64,000 nt of DNA from Butyrivibrio sp. XPD2002 (GTDB lineage Bacteria > Bacillota > Clostridia > Lachnospirales > Lachnospiraceae): positions 1 through 64,000 of the forward strand of contig NZ_KE384115.1 in the NCBI RefSeq assembly GCF_000423945.1, written 5' to 3'. A program made the position numbers and the translations under genes. Below the pieces are notes generated by a model. It saw nothing but the letters and a program-made list of their open reading frames with translations, searched no databases and was not told the DNA's origin. The stretch's first letter is position 1. Each line of letters starts with the position of its first letter. Of this stretch, positions 34,221 through 42,748 are shown one piece after another.

Positions 34221-34250
34221 TTGATTATACTCAATTGCAAAGCATATAAT
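34221..34250 (+). promoter_or_regulatory. argC operon promoter
   Basis: TTGATT, 18 bases, TATAAT. Transcription would start near 34257 and run about 90 bases before the structured leader at 34344. Confidence 0.65.
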
Positions 34251-34343
34251 AGATGTTGCATGGGGAAACGGTTACAAGGTACCTCGAATGTATTCGTTCT
34301 ATTCATAATAATATGCAGAAACTATTCGAATTATGTGAATAAA

Positions 34344-34542
34344 GGGTCAAAGGTCCTGATCCGAGGTTGATAAGGTGATATACACAATACTTTGCGAGAT
34401 TTGAACCGCGGAGATGAGACCAAAAGGTTACAAGTGCCATTGCACGCAGTAACCTTTGCTCTGGGCTCAGCGGAGCGTTTGGTTCAACAGGAGCAAATAT
34501 TGTGTATATTGTCTTGATAACCCGGAGCGGGATTTTTGACCC
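34344..34542 (+). ncRNA. Candidate structured regulatory leader of the argCJBD operon
   Basis: This is the second copy of the element before argG, 199 bases long. GGGTCAAA (34344-34351) closes with TTTGACCC (34535-34542). P1 is 34378-34388 with 34499-34509, P2 TTTGC 34391-34395 with GCAAA 34493-34497, and P3 TTGAACC 34401-34407 with GGTTCAA 34481-34487. P4 is TGAG/CTCA (34415/34466), and P5 is 34423-34431 with 34449-34457, capped by GTGC/GCAC. Identical blocks in both copies are the 19-base core at 34389-34407, CGGAGAT, AGACCAA, TTGGTTCAACA and GAGCAAATATT. Position and shape indicate a cis-acting sensor of arginine supply. I know no described RNA with this core, but no Rfam search was possible. 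Confidence 0.82.
34521..34537 (+). terminator. Short terminator-like hairpin overlapping the leader's closing stem
   Basis: CCCG-GAG-CGGG followed by ATTTTT lies in the 3' strand of the outer stem of the argC leader. Forming the outer stem would prevent this hairpin and the reverse, which is the logic of an attenuator. The stem has only four GC pairs, so its strength is uncertain. Confidence 0.4.
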
Positions 34543-34565
34543 GTATTTAATAGAAAGGCGTGGAT

Positions 34566-35621
34566 ATGGTTAAGGTAGGAATTATTGGTGCTACTGGTTA
34601 TGCGGGAGCAGAGATTGCGAGATTGATATATAGTCATCCCCAGGCGGAGATTGTGTGGTATGGCTCCAGAAGTTATATAGATGAGAGATTTAGTTCTGTG
34701 TATGGAAACTTCTTTAATATAGTAGATGCGAAATGCATGGACGATAACATGGATGAGCTGGCTAAGGAGGTTGACGTTATTTTTACTGCTACACCTCAGG
34801 GCCTTTGTGCAGGACTTGTTAATGATGAAGTTCTTAATAAGGTAAAGATAATTGATCTTTCCGCAGATTTCAGATTAAAGGATGTTGGAATTTACGAGAA
34901 ATGGTACGGCATTGAGCATAAAGCTCCCCAGTACATTGATGAAGCGGTGTACGGACTTTGCGAGATCAACAGGGATAAGATAAAGGGTGCGAGAATTATT
35001 GCCAATCCCGGATGCTATACAACCTGCTCGATCCTTACAGCATATCCTCTTGTTAAGGATAAGCTGATAGATCCAAACACACTTATTGTAGATGCTCTTA
35101 GCGGAACATCAGGTGCAGGAAGAGGTGCTAAAACAGCCAATCTTTTCTGCGAGGTTAATGAGAGTGTTAAGCCCTACGGCGTTACAAATCACAGACACAC
35201 ACCGGAGATCGAGGAGCAGCTTGGATACGCAGCCGGTGAGGATATCACCATCAACTTCACACCTCACCTCATTCCGATGAACAGAGGCATTCTTGCTACA
35301 GAGTATGCATCTCTTGTGAAAAAAGCAGACGGAACGCTTCCTACAGCGGCAGACATTAGAGCAGCCTACGAGAAATATTATAAGGATGAGAAGTTCATAA
35401 GACTTCTTCCTGACGGAGCTTATCCCGAGACGAGATGGGTTGAGACCAGCAATTATGTGGATATCGGATTTAAGATTGACGAGAGAACAGGCCGCATAAT
35501 CATGATGGGCGCCATCGATAATCTTGTGAAAGGCGCAGCAGGGCAGGCTGTACAGAATATGAATATTTTATTTGGACTTGATGAGGATATGGGACTTGAT
35601 TTTGTTCCTGCATTCCCGTGA
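34566..35621 (+). CDS. argC: N-acetyl-gamma-glutamyl-phosphate reductase
   Basis: ArgC reduces N-acetylglutamyl phosphate with NADPH to the semialdehyde, the third step of ornithine synthesis. The 351-residue protein starts VKVGIIGATGYAGAEIARLI (Rossmann loop) and carries the catalytic Cys in IANPGCYTT. The sequence GTSGAGRG and the C-terminal VKGAAGQAVQNMN complete the family pattern. ATG 34566 follows AAAGGCGTGGAT; a GTG at 34560 is an alternative. It heads the operon argC, GNAT gene, argJ, argB, argD behind the structured leader. Confidence 0.97.
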   Translation: MVKVGIIGATGYAGAEIARLIYSHPQAEIVWYGSRSYIDERFSSVYGNFFNIVDAKCMDDNMDELAKEVDVIFTATPQGLCAGLVNDEVLNKVKIIDLSADFRLKDVGIYEKWYGIEHKAPQYIDEAVYGLCEINRDKIKGARIIANPGCYTTCSILTAYPLVKDKLIDPNTLIVDALSGTSGAGRGAKTANLFCEVNESVKPYGVTNHRHTPEIEEQLGYAAGEDITINFTPHLIPMNRGILATEYASLVKKADGTLPTAADIRAAYEKYYKDEKFIRLLPDGAYPETRWVETSNYVDIGFKIDERTGRIIMMGAIDNLVKGAAGQAVQNMNILFGLDEDMGLDFVPAFP

Positions 35622-35647
35622 TGTCGTGATACGAGGAGGAATGAGTC

Positions 35648-36097
35648 ATGGTACGTGCGATGACTATTGACGATTATGAAGAGGTTTATGCACTTTGGAA
35701 CTCAATCGAGGGCTTTGGCATAAGAACAATGGATGATTCCTTTGAAGGGATCGAGATGTTTTTAAAACGTAATCCCACTACCAGCGCAGTGGATGTGGAG
35801 GATGGAAAAATAGTTGGAGCTATTCTTTGTGGACACGACGGAAGACGCGGATGCCTTTACCATGTTTGTGTTAACAAGAACTACAGACGACATGGAATAG
35901 GAAAAAAGATGGTTGAGTTTTGCTTAGAGCGTCTTAAGGAAGAGAAGATAAACAAGGTTTCGCTTAACGCATTTGTTACTAATAAAATCGGAAACGCATT
36001 CTGGCAGAGAATGAACTGGACACTTCGTTCGGATATGAATTATTACGATTACACATTAAATGAAAACAATCTGACAGAGTTTGTAAAGTTCGATTAA
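35648..36097 (+). CDS. GNAT acetyltransferase in the arginine operon
   Basis: The 149-residue protein is a single GNAT domain. The acetyl-CoA site is VCVNKNYRRHGIGKKMVEFCLERL, with the R/QxxGxG/A pattern as RRHGIG. Strand four is GCLYHVCV and the end is NAFWQRMNWTLRSDMNYYDYTL. Short GNATs of this kind in arg operons can act as N-acetylglutamate synthase, which starts the pathway. Since argJ here may supply acetylglutamate by recycling, this protein could serve the priming step. That role is inferred from position. The start follows GAGGAATGAGTC, 26 bases after argC. Confidence 0.85.
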   Translation: MVRAMTIDDYEEVYALWNSIEGFGIRTMDDSFEGIEMFLKRNPTTSAVDVEDGKIVGAILCGHDGRRGCLYHVCVNKNYRRHGIGKKMVEFCLERLKEEKINKVSLNAFVTNKIGNAFWQRMNWTLRSDMNYYDYTLNENNLTEFVKFD

Positions 36098-36135
36098 GAC
36101 TTGGAATTTTTATCTATCTTAAAAGGAGAAAGACT

Positions 36136-37359
36136 ATGAAAAAAATATCAGGTGGCGTTACAGCAGCTAAGGGCTTTAAGGCTGCAAGTACAGAAGCAAA
36201 TATAAAATATAAAAACCGCAAGGACATGATGCTTATCTACAGTGAATCAGCATGTACGGCAGCAGGTGTTTTCACAAGCAATGTGGTAAAGGCAGCACCT
36301 GTTATGTGGGACAAGGAGATATGCAGCAGCATTCATCCGGTTCACGCGATCGTTGCTAATTCCGGAATCGCAAATGCATGCACAGGCGAGGAAGGAAAGC
36401 GACTTTGTGCAGAGACTGCCGGCGAGGTTGAATCACTTCTTTCACTTCCCAAGAACTCAGTTCTCGTAGCTTCCACCGGTGTTATCGGAATGCAAATGAA
36501 CATGGAGGCTGTAAAAAGGGGAATAGCCCAGATGGTACCTGAGCTTTCAGATTCTGAGGAGGCCGCTACAGGCGCAGCTGAAGCCATCATGACAACTGAT
36601 ACACATTCCAAGCAGATGGCTATGGAGTTCGAGATCAGCGGAACCACCTGTAAGATGGGAGCACTTGCCAAGGGCTCAGGAATGATCCACCCCAACATGT
36701 GCACAATGCTTTCCTTTGTTACAACAGACGTTTCAATATCTCACGACCTTCTCCAGAAGGCGCTTAAGACCGTTGTTGTGGACACCTTTAACATGATCTC
36801 TGTAGACGGAGACATGTCCACCAACGACTCTCTTATGGTTCTTGCAAACGGCGAAGCCGGAAACAAGGAGATCACAGAGGAGGGCGAGGACTACAACACC
36901 TTCGTTGAGGCCCTGAATTCTATATGTAAAGAGATGGCAAGGATGCTGGCCGGTGACGGCGAGGGTGCAACCGCACTTTTCACAGCACACGTAATAAATG
37001 CAGACACCAAGGAGAATGCAAGGACTCTTGCAAAATCAGTAATCTGCTCATCACTTACAAAGGCAATGATCTACGGTCATGATGCCAACTTTGGCCGTGT
37101 GCTCTGTGCACTTGGATATTCGGGAGTTCTCTTTGATCCTGAAAAGGTGACACTTTCAATAGAAAGTGAAGCAGGAAGTGTTCTCATGTTTAAAGAGGGT
37201 GAGCCTCAGAGCTTTGATGAAGAATACGCAACCAAGGTTCTCTCTGCTGAGGAGGTCATCGCTGTTATAGATATGCACATCGGAACTGAAGAGGCTACTG
37301 CGTGGGGATGTGACCTCACCTATGATTACGTTAAGATTAATGCAGACTATCGTAGCTAA
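36136..37359 (+). CDS. argJ: Bifunctional ornithine acetyltransferase / N-acetylglutamate synthase
   Basis: ArgJ moves the acetyl group from N-acetylornithine to glutamate, closing the acetyl cycle; some members also use acetyl-CoA. The 407-residue proenzyme has the self-cleavage region KGSGMIHPNMCTMLSFVTTD, in which the Thr after Cys becomes the nucleophile of the beta chain. Most homologues read APNMATML, so His and Cys here are uncommon neighbours. It also has the starting GGVTAAKGF and HDANFGRVLCALGYSG blocks. AAAAGGAGAAAGACT precedes the start. Confidence 0.96.
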   Translation: MKKISGGVTAAKGFKAASTEANIKYKNRKDMMLIYSESACTAAGVFTSNVVKAAPVMWDKEICSSIHPVHAIVANSGIANACTGEEGKRLCAETAGEVESLLSLPKNSVLVASTGVIGMQMNMEAVKRGIAQMVPELSDSEEAATGAAEAIMTTDTHSKQMAMEFEISGTTCKMGALAKGSGMIHPNMCTMLSFVTTDVSISHDLLQKALKTVVVDTFNMISVDGDMSTNDSLMVLANGEAGNKEITEEGEDYNTFVEALNSICKEMARMLAGDGEGATALFTAHVINADTKENARTLAKSVICSSLTKAMIYGHDANFGRVLCALGYSGVLFDPEKVTLSIESEAGSVLMFKEGEPQSFDEEYATKVLSAEEVIAVIDMHIGTEEATAWGCDLTYDYVKINADYRS

Positions 37360-37376
37360 GCTGAGAGGACTTGGCG

Positions 37377-37432
37377 AGGTTTTGGCGAACCTGGTCCGAA
37401 CGTGTTCTGACGAGCGTAGGCGAGAGCAGAAC
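37377..37432 (+). repeat. Two small hairpins in the argJ-argB gap
   Basis: AGGTT/AACCT at 37377-37392 and GTTCTG/CAGAAC at 37404-37432 lie in the 102-base spacer. They lack T-runs and may set mRNA processing or stability within the operon. Confidence 0.4.
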
Positions 37433-37461
37433 TTCATTGTGAATTTGGAAGGAGAGGAAAA

Positions 37462-38352
37462 ATGGACAAGGATATGCAGGAAGTTTTAAAGAAGGCTGAA
37501 GTGCTCATCGAGGCACTTCCTTACATTCAGAAATACAATCGCAAGATCATCGTTGTTAAGTACGGCGGAAGTGCTATGGAAAGTGAAGAGTTCCAGAAAA
37601 ACGTCATCAAGGACGTTACACTTCTTAAGCTTGTCGGCTTTAAGCCTATCATAGTTCATGGCGGCGGAAAGGCTATCAGCAAATGGGTCGGCAAGGTCGG
37701 AAAAGAAGCCGAATTTGTAAACGGTCTTCGTGTTACTGATGCTGAGACCATGGAGATCGCTGAGATGGTTCTAAACAAGGTGAATAAGTGTCTTGTAAGA
37801 ATGGTTCAGGAGCTGGGCGTTAAGGCAATCGGTATCAGCGGCAAGGATTCAGGTCTTTTAAGAGCAAAGAAGAAGCTCTCCGGCGGCCAGGATATCGGCT
37901 ATGTTGGCGACGTTGATGTGGTTGATCCCAAGATCCTCTATGACCTTATGGATAACGACTACCTGCCTATCGTTGCACCTGTCGGAATGAATGAGAATTT
38001 CGAAACCTTCAATATAAATGCTGATGATGCTGCATGCGCAATTGCAAAGGCGGTTGGCGCTGAAAAACTCGCTTTCCTTACAGATATCGAAGGTGTTTAT
38101 AAGGATATCAACGATCCTTCCACCTTTATCTCAAGACTTACAGTATCTCAGGCAGACGAGCTCATCGCTAGCGGTAACATCGGAGGCGGAATGCTTCCCA
38201 AGCTTGAAAACTGCACAAGCGCAGTAAAAGAGGGTGTTAAGAGAGTCCATATCCTTGACGGAAGAATTCCTCACTGCCTGCTGCTTGAGTTCTTCACCAA
38301 CAAGGGTGTCGGAACCATGTTTACTCCGGACGCTGACGAGAATCAGGAGTGA
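37462..38352 (+). CDS. argB: Acetylglutamate kinase
   Basis: ArgB phosphorylates N-acetylglutamate, often the feedback-controlled step. The 296-residue amino acid kinase has [42 protein letters not shown] and [29 protein letters not shown]. An N-terminal helix of about 20 residues ([14 protein letters not shown]) before the core is typical of the arginine-sensitive hexameric form, so allosteric inhibition by arginine is likely. GGAAGGAGAGG precedes the start. Confidence 0.97.
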   Translation: MDKDMQEVLKKAEVLIEALPYIQKYNRKIIVVKYGGSAMESEEFQKNVIKDVTLLKLVGFKPIIVHGGGKAISKWVGKVGKEAEFVNGLRVTDAETMEIAEMVLNKVNKCLVRMVQELGVKAIGISGKDSGLLRAKKKLSGGQDIGYVGDVDVVDPKILYDLMDNDYLPIVAPVGMNENFETFNINADDAACAIAKAVGAEKLAFLTDIEGVYKDINDPSTFISRLTVSQADELIASGNIGGGMLPKLENCTSAVKEGVKRVHILDGRIPHCLLLEFFTNKGVGTMFTPDADENQE

Positions 38353-38401
38353 TTTTTCATAAAAAGACTTAAAGACTATGCATACTCGGGAGGGTAAAAC
38401 C

Positions 38402-39595
38402 ATGAGCACAATGAAAGAATATATAGATGAGGCGGAGCGCGACCTTTTACATACCTATAACAGATATCAGGTAGTTCTCGATAAGGGCGAGGGTGTGCAC
38501 CTCTATGATTTGGACGGCAAAAGCTATCTCGATTTTGTCTCCGGAATAGGCGTGTTTGCGCTTGGCTACGGCAATAAGGAGTACAACGATGCTCTGAAAA
38601 ATCAGATCGATAAGGTAATCCATACCTCCAATTATTACTACAATGTACCGGCTATCGAAGCAGCCCGTAAGCTCAAGGAAGTATCCGGAATGGACAGGGT
38701 ATTTTTCACAAACAGCGGAGCTGAGGCTGTTGAGGGAGCCCTTAAGGCTGCAAGAAAATATGGATTTTTGAAGGATGGAAGAACAGATCATGAGATTATC
38801 GCCATGAATCACTCCTTCCACGGAAGAACCTTCGGAGCCCTTTCTGTTACCGGCAATGCCCACTACAGAGACGCTTTCCAGCCTATGATCGGTAATATCC
38901 GCTTTGCAACCTTTAATGATTTTGAAAGTGTTAAGAAGCAGGTTACTGACAAGACTGTTGCGATCATCATGGAGACAGTTCAGGGAGAGGGCGGAATTTA
39001 CCCTGCTTCTGAGGAATTCCTTAAGAGTGTGAGAGCACTTTGCGATGAAAAGGACATCCTTCTTATTCTTGATGAAATTCAGTGTGGCATGGGAAGAACC
39101 GGCTACATGTATGCATGGCAGAAATACAGTGTTAAGCCTGACATCATGACAACGGCCAAGGCTCTTGGCTGCGGAGTGCCGGTTGGAGCATTCCTTATGA
39201 CTGAAAAAGTAGGCCAGAATTCACTCGTTGCAGGTGACCACGGAACAACCTACGGAGGCAACCCTCTTGCAGGCGCAGCCATTAACAAAGTCCTTGATTT
39301 ATTCGAGACTCAACATATAATAGATAACGTGAGAGAGGTTTCGGCTTATCTGGAGGAGAAGCTCGAAGGATTGAAATCCCGTTATGACTGCATTGTAGAC
39401 CGCAGAGGTAGTGGACTGCTTCAGGGACTGGAGTTTGACCGCCCTGTCGGTGATATTATAAATAAAGCTCTTGAAAACGGACTTATCCTGATAAATGCAG
39501 GAGCAAATGTAATTCGTTTTATACCTCCGCTTGTCATCACCAGGAAGGATGTTGATGACATGATCAGCATTTTGGAGCCTCATCTTCCGAACTAA
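38402..39595 (+). CDS. argD: Acetylornithine aminotransferase
   Basis: ArgD converts N-acetylglutamate semialdehyde to N-acetylornithine with PLP. The 397-residue class-III aminotransferase has FTNSGAEAVEGALKAARKY, SFHGRTFGALSVTGN, LLILDEIQCGMGRTG and the PLP lysine in TTAKALGCGVPVGAF. The start at 38402 follows GGGAGGGTAAAACC; an ATG 24 bases upstream is less likely. It ends the arginine operon. The gene after it starts 18 bases later and may be cotranscribed. Confidence 0.97.
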   Translation: MSTMKEYIDEAERDLLHTYNRYQVVLDKGEGVHLYDLDGKSYLDFVSGIGVFALGYGNKEYNDALKNQIDKVIHTSNYYYNVPAIEAARKLKEVSGMDRVFFTNSGAEAVEGALKAARKYGFLKDGRTDHEIIAMNHSFHGRTFGALSVTGNAHYRDAFQPMIGNIRFATFNDFESVKKQVTDKTVAIIMETVQGEGGIYPASEEFLKSVRALCDEKDILLILDEIQCGMGRTGYMYAWQKYSVKPDIMTTAKALGCGVPVGAFLMTEKVGQNSLVAGDHGTTYGGNPLAGAAINKVLDLFETQHIIDNVREVSAYLEEKLEGLKSRYDCIVDRRGSGLLQGLEFDRPVGDIINKALENGLILINAGANVIRFIPPLVITRKDVDDMISILEPHLPN

Positions 39596-39612
39596 TTATT
39601 AGCGAGGTTATT

Positions 39613-41142
39613 ATGAAGATAAGATTCAGGCTGCTGGGAGCAGTTCTTATTATAGCGCTGCTTTCAGCAGCTTTCTATTATTCAAAATCAGGTATGGGGC
39701 TTCACGAGGAGCGCACGATTTTCGGATCTAATGACAAGACCACTATCAGATTATGGTACACGGATGATGCTCTGACGGATTATCTTACTGCCAAGGTTGT
39801 TGAGTACAACAAAAAGAGTAAGAAGGCCAGAGTGGAGATAGAGTGCGTGTCAGGTCTTGAATATCTTGAGGAGATCAGCAAGGCTTCCGTTGCCGGAGAC
39901 AACTATCCCGATGTTTTCATAATGACTCATGACGGACTTGAAAAGGCTTATCTTGCAGGGCTTGCAAGGGAAATTAAGAATCCGGAGTTTCTTGACGATG
40001 AAGCTCTTGGATTTAGTGACTCTGCAAAAAATGCTGTAACCTATAACGGCAAGATAATTGCATATCCCTACTATTTCGAGACAAGCTCACTTTTATATAA
40101 CAGAACATATCTTGAGGATGAGGTGAGAGCCCGCAAGCAGGCTGAGATTGATGCCGCTGAGGGCGAGGCTGCCCAGGCGGCTGCGGATGCAGGCGAGATC
40201 GAGGGTGAGGATATTACCCAGAGCGATGGCACTGAGCAGGTTCCCGCAGAGGGAGATGTTGAGGGTGAAGCAGTGGAAGAGGTTACTGTCAGTCCTGAGG
40301 AGGTTCAGCAGGGAGTGCAGGAGATGCTTCCTTCAACTATCGAGGATATCCTTCTTTTTGCTGATAACTATAACGCTCCGGAGTCGGTAGAATCTGTATT
40401 CCAGTGGGATGTTACGGATATTTTTTACAATTATTTCTTTGTTGGTAATTATATGAATCTTGGCGGTGAGTCAGGAGATGATATAAGTGCAATAAATGTT
40501 TATAACGAAGACACCATCAACTGCATGAGCTTTTATCAGCAGCTGAACCAGTTCTTCGCTATTGATGAGAGCGCTGTTAATTATGACAAGGTGCTTCAGG
40601 ATTTCATAGATGGAAAAACTGTTTTCACAGTGGCTACATCTGATGCTGTGGCTAAGATAGAGGCAGCAAAGGCTGAGGGTAACTGCAGCTTTGAATACGG
40701 CGTTGCTACAATGCCTGCCCTTAACGAGAATTACAAGACAAGAACAATGTCTGTAACAAATTGTCTTGCGATCAACGGATATTCCGAGCATCAGGACATG
40801 GCTAATGAATTCGCAGAGTTTTTGTGCAGTGAGAATACTGATGCCTGCTATACAATGAGCGGTAAGCTTATCGCCCATGAGGGAATTCCTTACAGCAACG
40901 CATCTCTTGTGTCATTTGTAAGTGTTTACGGCAACTCTGTTCCTATGCCGAAGCTCATGGCTACAAGCAATTTCTGGGTTCAGCTTGAGATTGCTTTCGC
41001 TGATATCTGGGATGGGGCAGATGTTAATGATACGTTAAAGACTCTGTCTGAAAATGTAAAGCTGCAGATAAACGGCACAGCAGTAGAGGAAGAGCGACTT
41101 CCCGATGCAACGGTTGTTATTACCGAAGGACAGGAAGAATAA
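39613..41142 (+). CDS. Family 1 extracellular solute-binding protein with an acidic insert
   Basis: The 509-residue protein resembles sugar- or polyol-binding proteins of ABC importers: IRLWYTDDALTDYLTAKVVEYNKKSKKARVEIE, then YPDVFIMTHDGLEKAYLAG and NCLAINGYSEHQDMANEFAEFLCS. The N-terminal helix (LLGAVLIIALLSAAFYYSK) has no lipobox Cys, so it is anchored by that helix or cleaved. A stretch of about 70 residues (about 172-240), rich in Ala, Glu and Gly, interrupts the fold. No permease or ATPase gene adjoins it, unlike most ABC systems. Translation starts after AGCGAGGTTATT. Confidence 0.8.
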   Translation: MKIRFRLLGAVLIIALLSAAFYYSKSGMGLHEERTIFGSNDKTTIRLWYTDDALTDYLTAKVVEYNKKSKKARVEIECVSGLEYLEEISKASVAGDNYPDVFIMTHDGLEKAYLAGLAREIKNPEFLDDEALGFSDSAKNAVTYNGKIIAYPYYFETSSLLYNRTYLEDEVRARKQAEIDAAEGEAAQAAADAGEIEGEDITQSDGTEQVPAEGDVEGEAVEEVTVSPEEVQQGVQEMLPSTIEDILLFADNYNAPESVESVFQWDVTDIFYNYFFVGNYMNLGGESGDDISAINVYNEDTINCMSFYQQLNQFFAIDESAVNYDKVLQDFIDGKTVFTVATSDAVAKIEAAKAEGNCSFEYGVATMPALNENYKTRTMSVTNCLAINGYSEHQDMANEFAEFLCSENTDACYTMSGKLIAHEGIPYSNASLVSFVSVYGNSVPMPKLMATSNFWVQLEIAFADIWDGADVNDTLKTLSENVKLQINGTAVEEERLPDATVVITEGQEE

Positions 41143-41210
41143 AAAATATACAAAAGAATAGTCCTAAAGCGCCATTTTTTTGTAATTGTTACGAAAATGT
41201 TACAGGCATC

Positions 41211-41239
41211 TTGTGTTTGTATTATATTTCCGATATTAT
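41211..41239 (+). promoter_or_regulatory. Promoter of comEA
   Basis: TTGTGT, 17 bases, TATTAT, 61 bases before the comEA start at 41300. Confidence 0.5.
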
Positions 41240-41299
41240 GATTGTTGGACTATCTTAAGTCGATGCGTGGTGGGGCCTCCTGATTTTTTTGGAGGATAC

Positions 41300-42031
41300 A
41301 TGCATAAACATATTACGAAAAATTTTATAACGTTATTACTTGTAGGCGTATTACTGACTGGATGTGACAGGAAGGACGCCGATATTGTGCTGACTGAGCC
41401 TGAAACGGCGGTTGCAGATTCAGGTGCTCCGGCTCTTGAGGATAATACCGAGGAGATGAAGAACAGCTCAGATACAGGTTCTCTGGAAGCGGATAAATCA
41501 GATGAAAAATCTGATAACAAGTCAGAAGAAGCTTCCAAGGCTCCCGAGACCATTATGGTTCATGTTTGCGGAGCAGTGCTCTGTGAGGGAGTGTATGAGC
41601 TTCCCACAGGCAGCAGAGTTGTGGATGCCATCAAGGCAGCAGGCGGATTTTTACAGGATGCCGACAGCGACTTTGTGAACCAGGCGACTATCCTTGAGGA
41701 TGGAGTTAAGATCAAGATTCCGACTGTAGAGGAGAGTATGGCAGCAGGAGATGGCGCAGATGACACAGCTTCAGCAGGAAGTGATGATGCAGGTATTACC
41801 GGAGCTGTTACAGCAGAGGCAGAGAGTTCTTCAGAGAGCGGTAAGGTCAATATCAATACTGCTTCGGAGTCAGAGCTTTGCGATATACCCGGGATTGGAC
41901 CCAGCAGAGCAAAGAACATTATTGCTTACAGAGAAGAGAATGGGAAATTCGGAACTATCGAAGATATCATGAAGGTAACTGGTATCAAGGATAAGTTCTT
42001 TTCAAAAATAAAGGATCATATAAAAGTTTAA
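41300..42031 (+). CDS. comEA: ComEA-like competence DNA-binding lipoprotein
   Basis: ComEA binds DNA at the cell surface for transformation. The 243-residue protein has a lipobox (LLTGC), an acidic linker and an SLBB-type beta-grasp domain (VHVCGAVLCEGVYELPTGSRVVDAIKAAGGF). A second linker precedes the C-terminal helix-hairpin-helix region (VNINTASESELCDIPGIGPSRAKNIIAYREENGKF). ComEA of Bacillus is held by a transmembrane helix; here lipid anchoring replaces it. ATG 41300 follows TTTGGAGGATAC. comEC lies 3.2 kb downstream, beyond a two-component system and a GerMN gene. Confidence 0.9.
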   Translation: MHKHITKNFITLLLVGVLLTGCDRKDADIVLTEPETAVADSGAPALEDNTEEMKNSSDTGSLEADKSDEKSDNKSEEASKAPETIMVHVCGAVLCEGVYELPTGSRVVDAIKAAGGFLQDADSDFVNQATILEDGVKIKIPTVEESMAAGDGADDTASAGSDDAGITGAVTAEAESSSESGKVNINTASESELCDIPGIGPSRAKNIIAYREENGKFGTIEDIMKVTGIKDKFFSKIKDHIKV

Positions 42032-42052
42032 ATTTTTAATGGAGTAGGAAAG

Positions 42053-42733
42053 ATGGCAAAAAAGGTATTAGTCGTTGATGATGAAAAGACAATTGTAAAA
42101 GGTATTCGTTACAGCCTCGAACAGGATGGAATGCATGTTGATACCGCATACGACGGTGAGCAGGCACTTGAGATGGCTCGTACCTATAATTATGACATCA
42201 TACTACTCGATGTTATGCTTCCTAAGATGGATGGATTTGAGGTTTGTCAGCAGATCAGAGAGTTCTCAAATGTCCCCGTTGTAATGCTTACAGCTAAGGG
42301 CGATGACATGGACAAGATTCTTGGACTTGAGTACGGTGCTGACGATTATATTACAAAGCCGTTTAATATTCTTGAGGTTAAGGCCAGAATCAAGGCCATC
42401 ATCAGAAGAACCAGCAAGCCTGAGGAGCCTGCAAGAGTTCTTACCTTCGGAGATCTTACAGTTAATGAGGAGTACAGAAGAGTGTATGTTGGTGACAAAG
42501 AGATCAACATCACCAGCAGGGAATTCGACGTTCTTGAGTTCCTTGTGGCTGCACCCGGTAAGATTTACAGCAGAAGTGAGCTTCTTCATGCTATTTGGGG
42601 AGAGGACTTCCCGGGAGATGAGAGAACAGTTGATGTTCATGTGAGGAGACTCAGAGAGAAGCTCGAGGTTAACCCTAGCGAGCCTAGGTATGTTAGAACA
42701 AAGTGGGGTTCAGGTTATTACTTCCAGGCATAA
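42053..42733 (+). CDS. OmpR-family response regulator, WalR-like
   Basis: The 226-residue protein has a receiver domain (Asp pair in VVDDEK, phosphoacceptor Asp in ILLDVMLPKMDGFEV, Lys in DDYITKPF). A winged-helix C-terminal domain covers about 130-226 (ITSREFDVLEFLVAAPGKIYSR, then DERTVDVHVRRLREKLE and YVRTKWGSGYYF). It is closest in feel to WalR/YycF, which controls wall metabolism. Its cognate kinase gene starts 15 bases later. A GerMN lipoprotein gene follows the kinase. Confidence 0.93.
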   Translation: MAKKVLVVDDEKTIVKGIRYSLEQDGMHVDTAYDGEQALEMARTYNYDIILLDVMLPKMDGFEVCQQIREFSNVPVVMLTAKGDDMDKILGLEYGADDYITKPFNILEVKARIKAIIRRTSKPEEPARVLTFGDLTVNEEYRRVYVGDKEINITSREFDVLEFLVAAPGKIYSRSELLHAIWGEDFPGDERTVDVHVRRLREKLEVNPSEPRYVRTKWGSGYYFQA

Positions 42734-42748
42734 TTAAACGGAGCTGAG

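Noticed and set aside
34060..34340. Replication origin in the AT-rich stretch
   Set aside because: No DnaA boxes or dnaA/dnaN genes; the stretch is explained by divergent promoters.
34344..34542. T-box or lysine riboswitch before the arginine operon
   Set aside because: GAACCGCGG resembles the T-box block, but it lies in the middle of the element, the argG copy has GAACCACGG, and there is no stem I architecture with a specifier loop. The lysine riboswitch core is not present.
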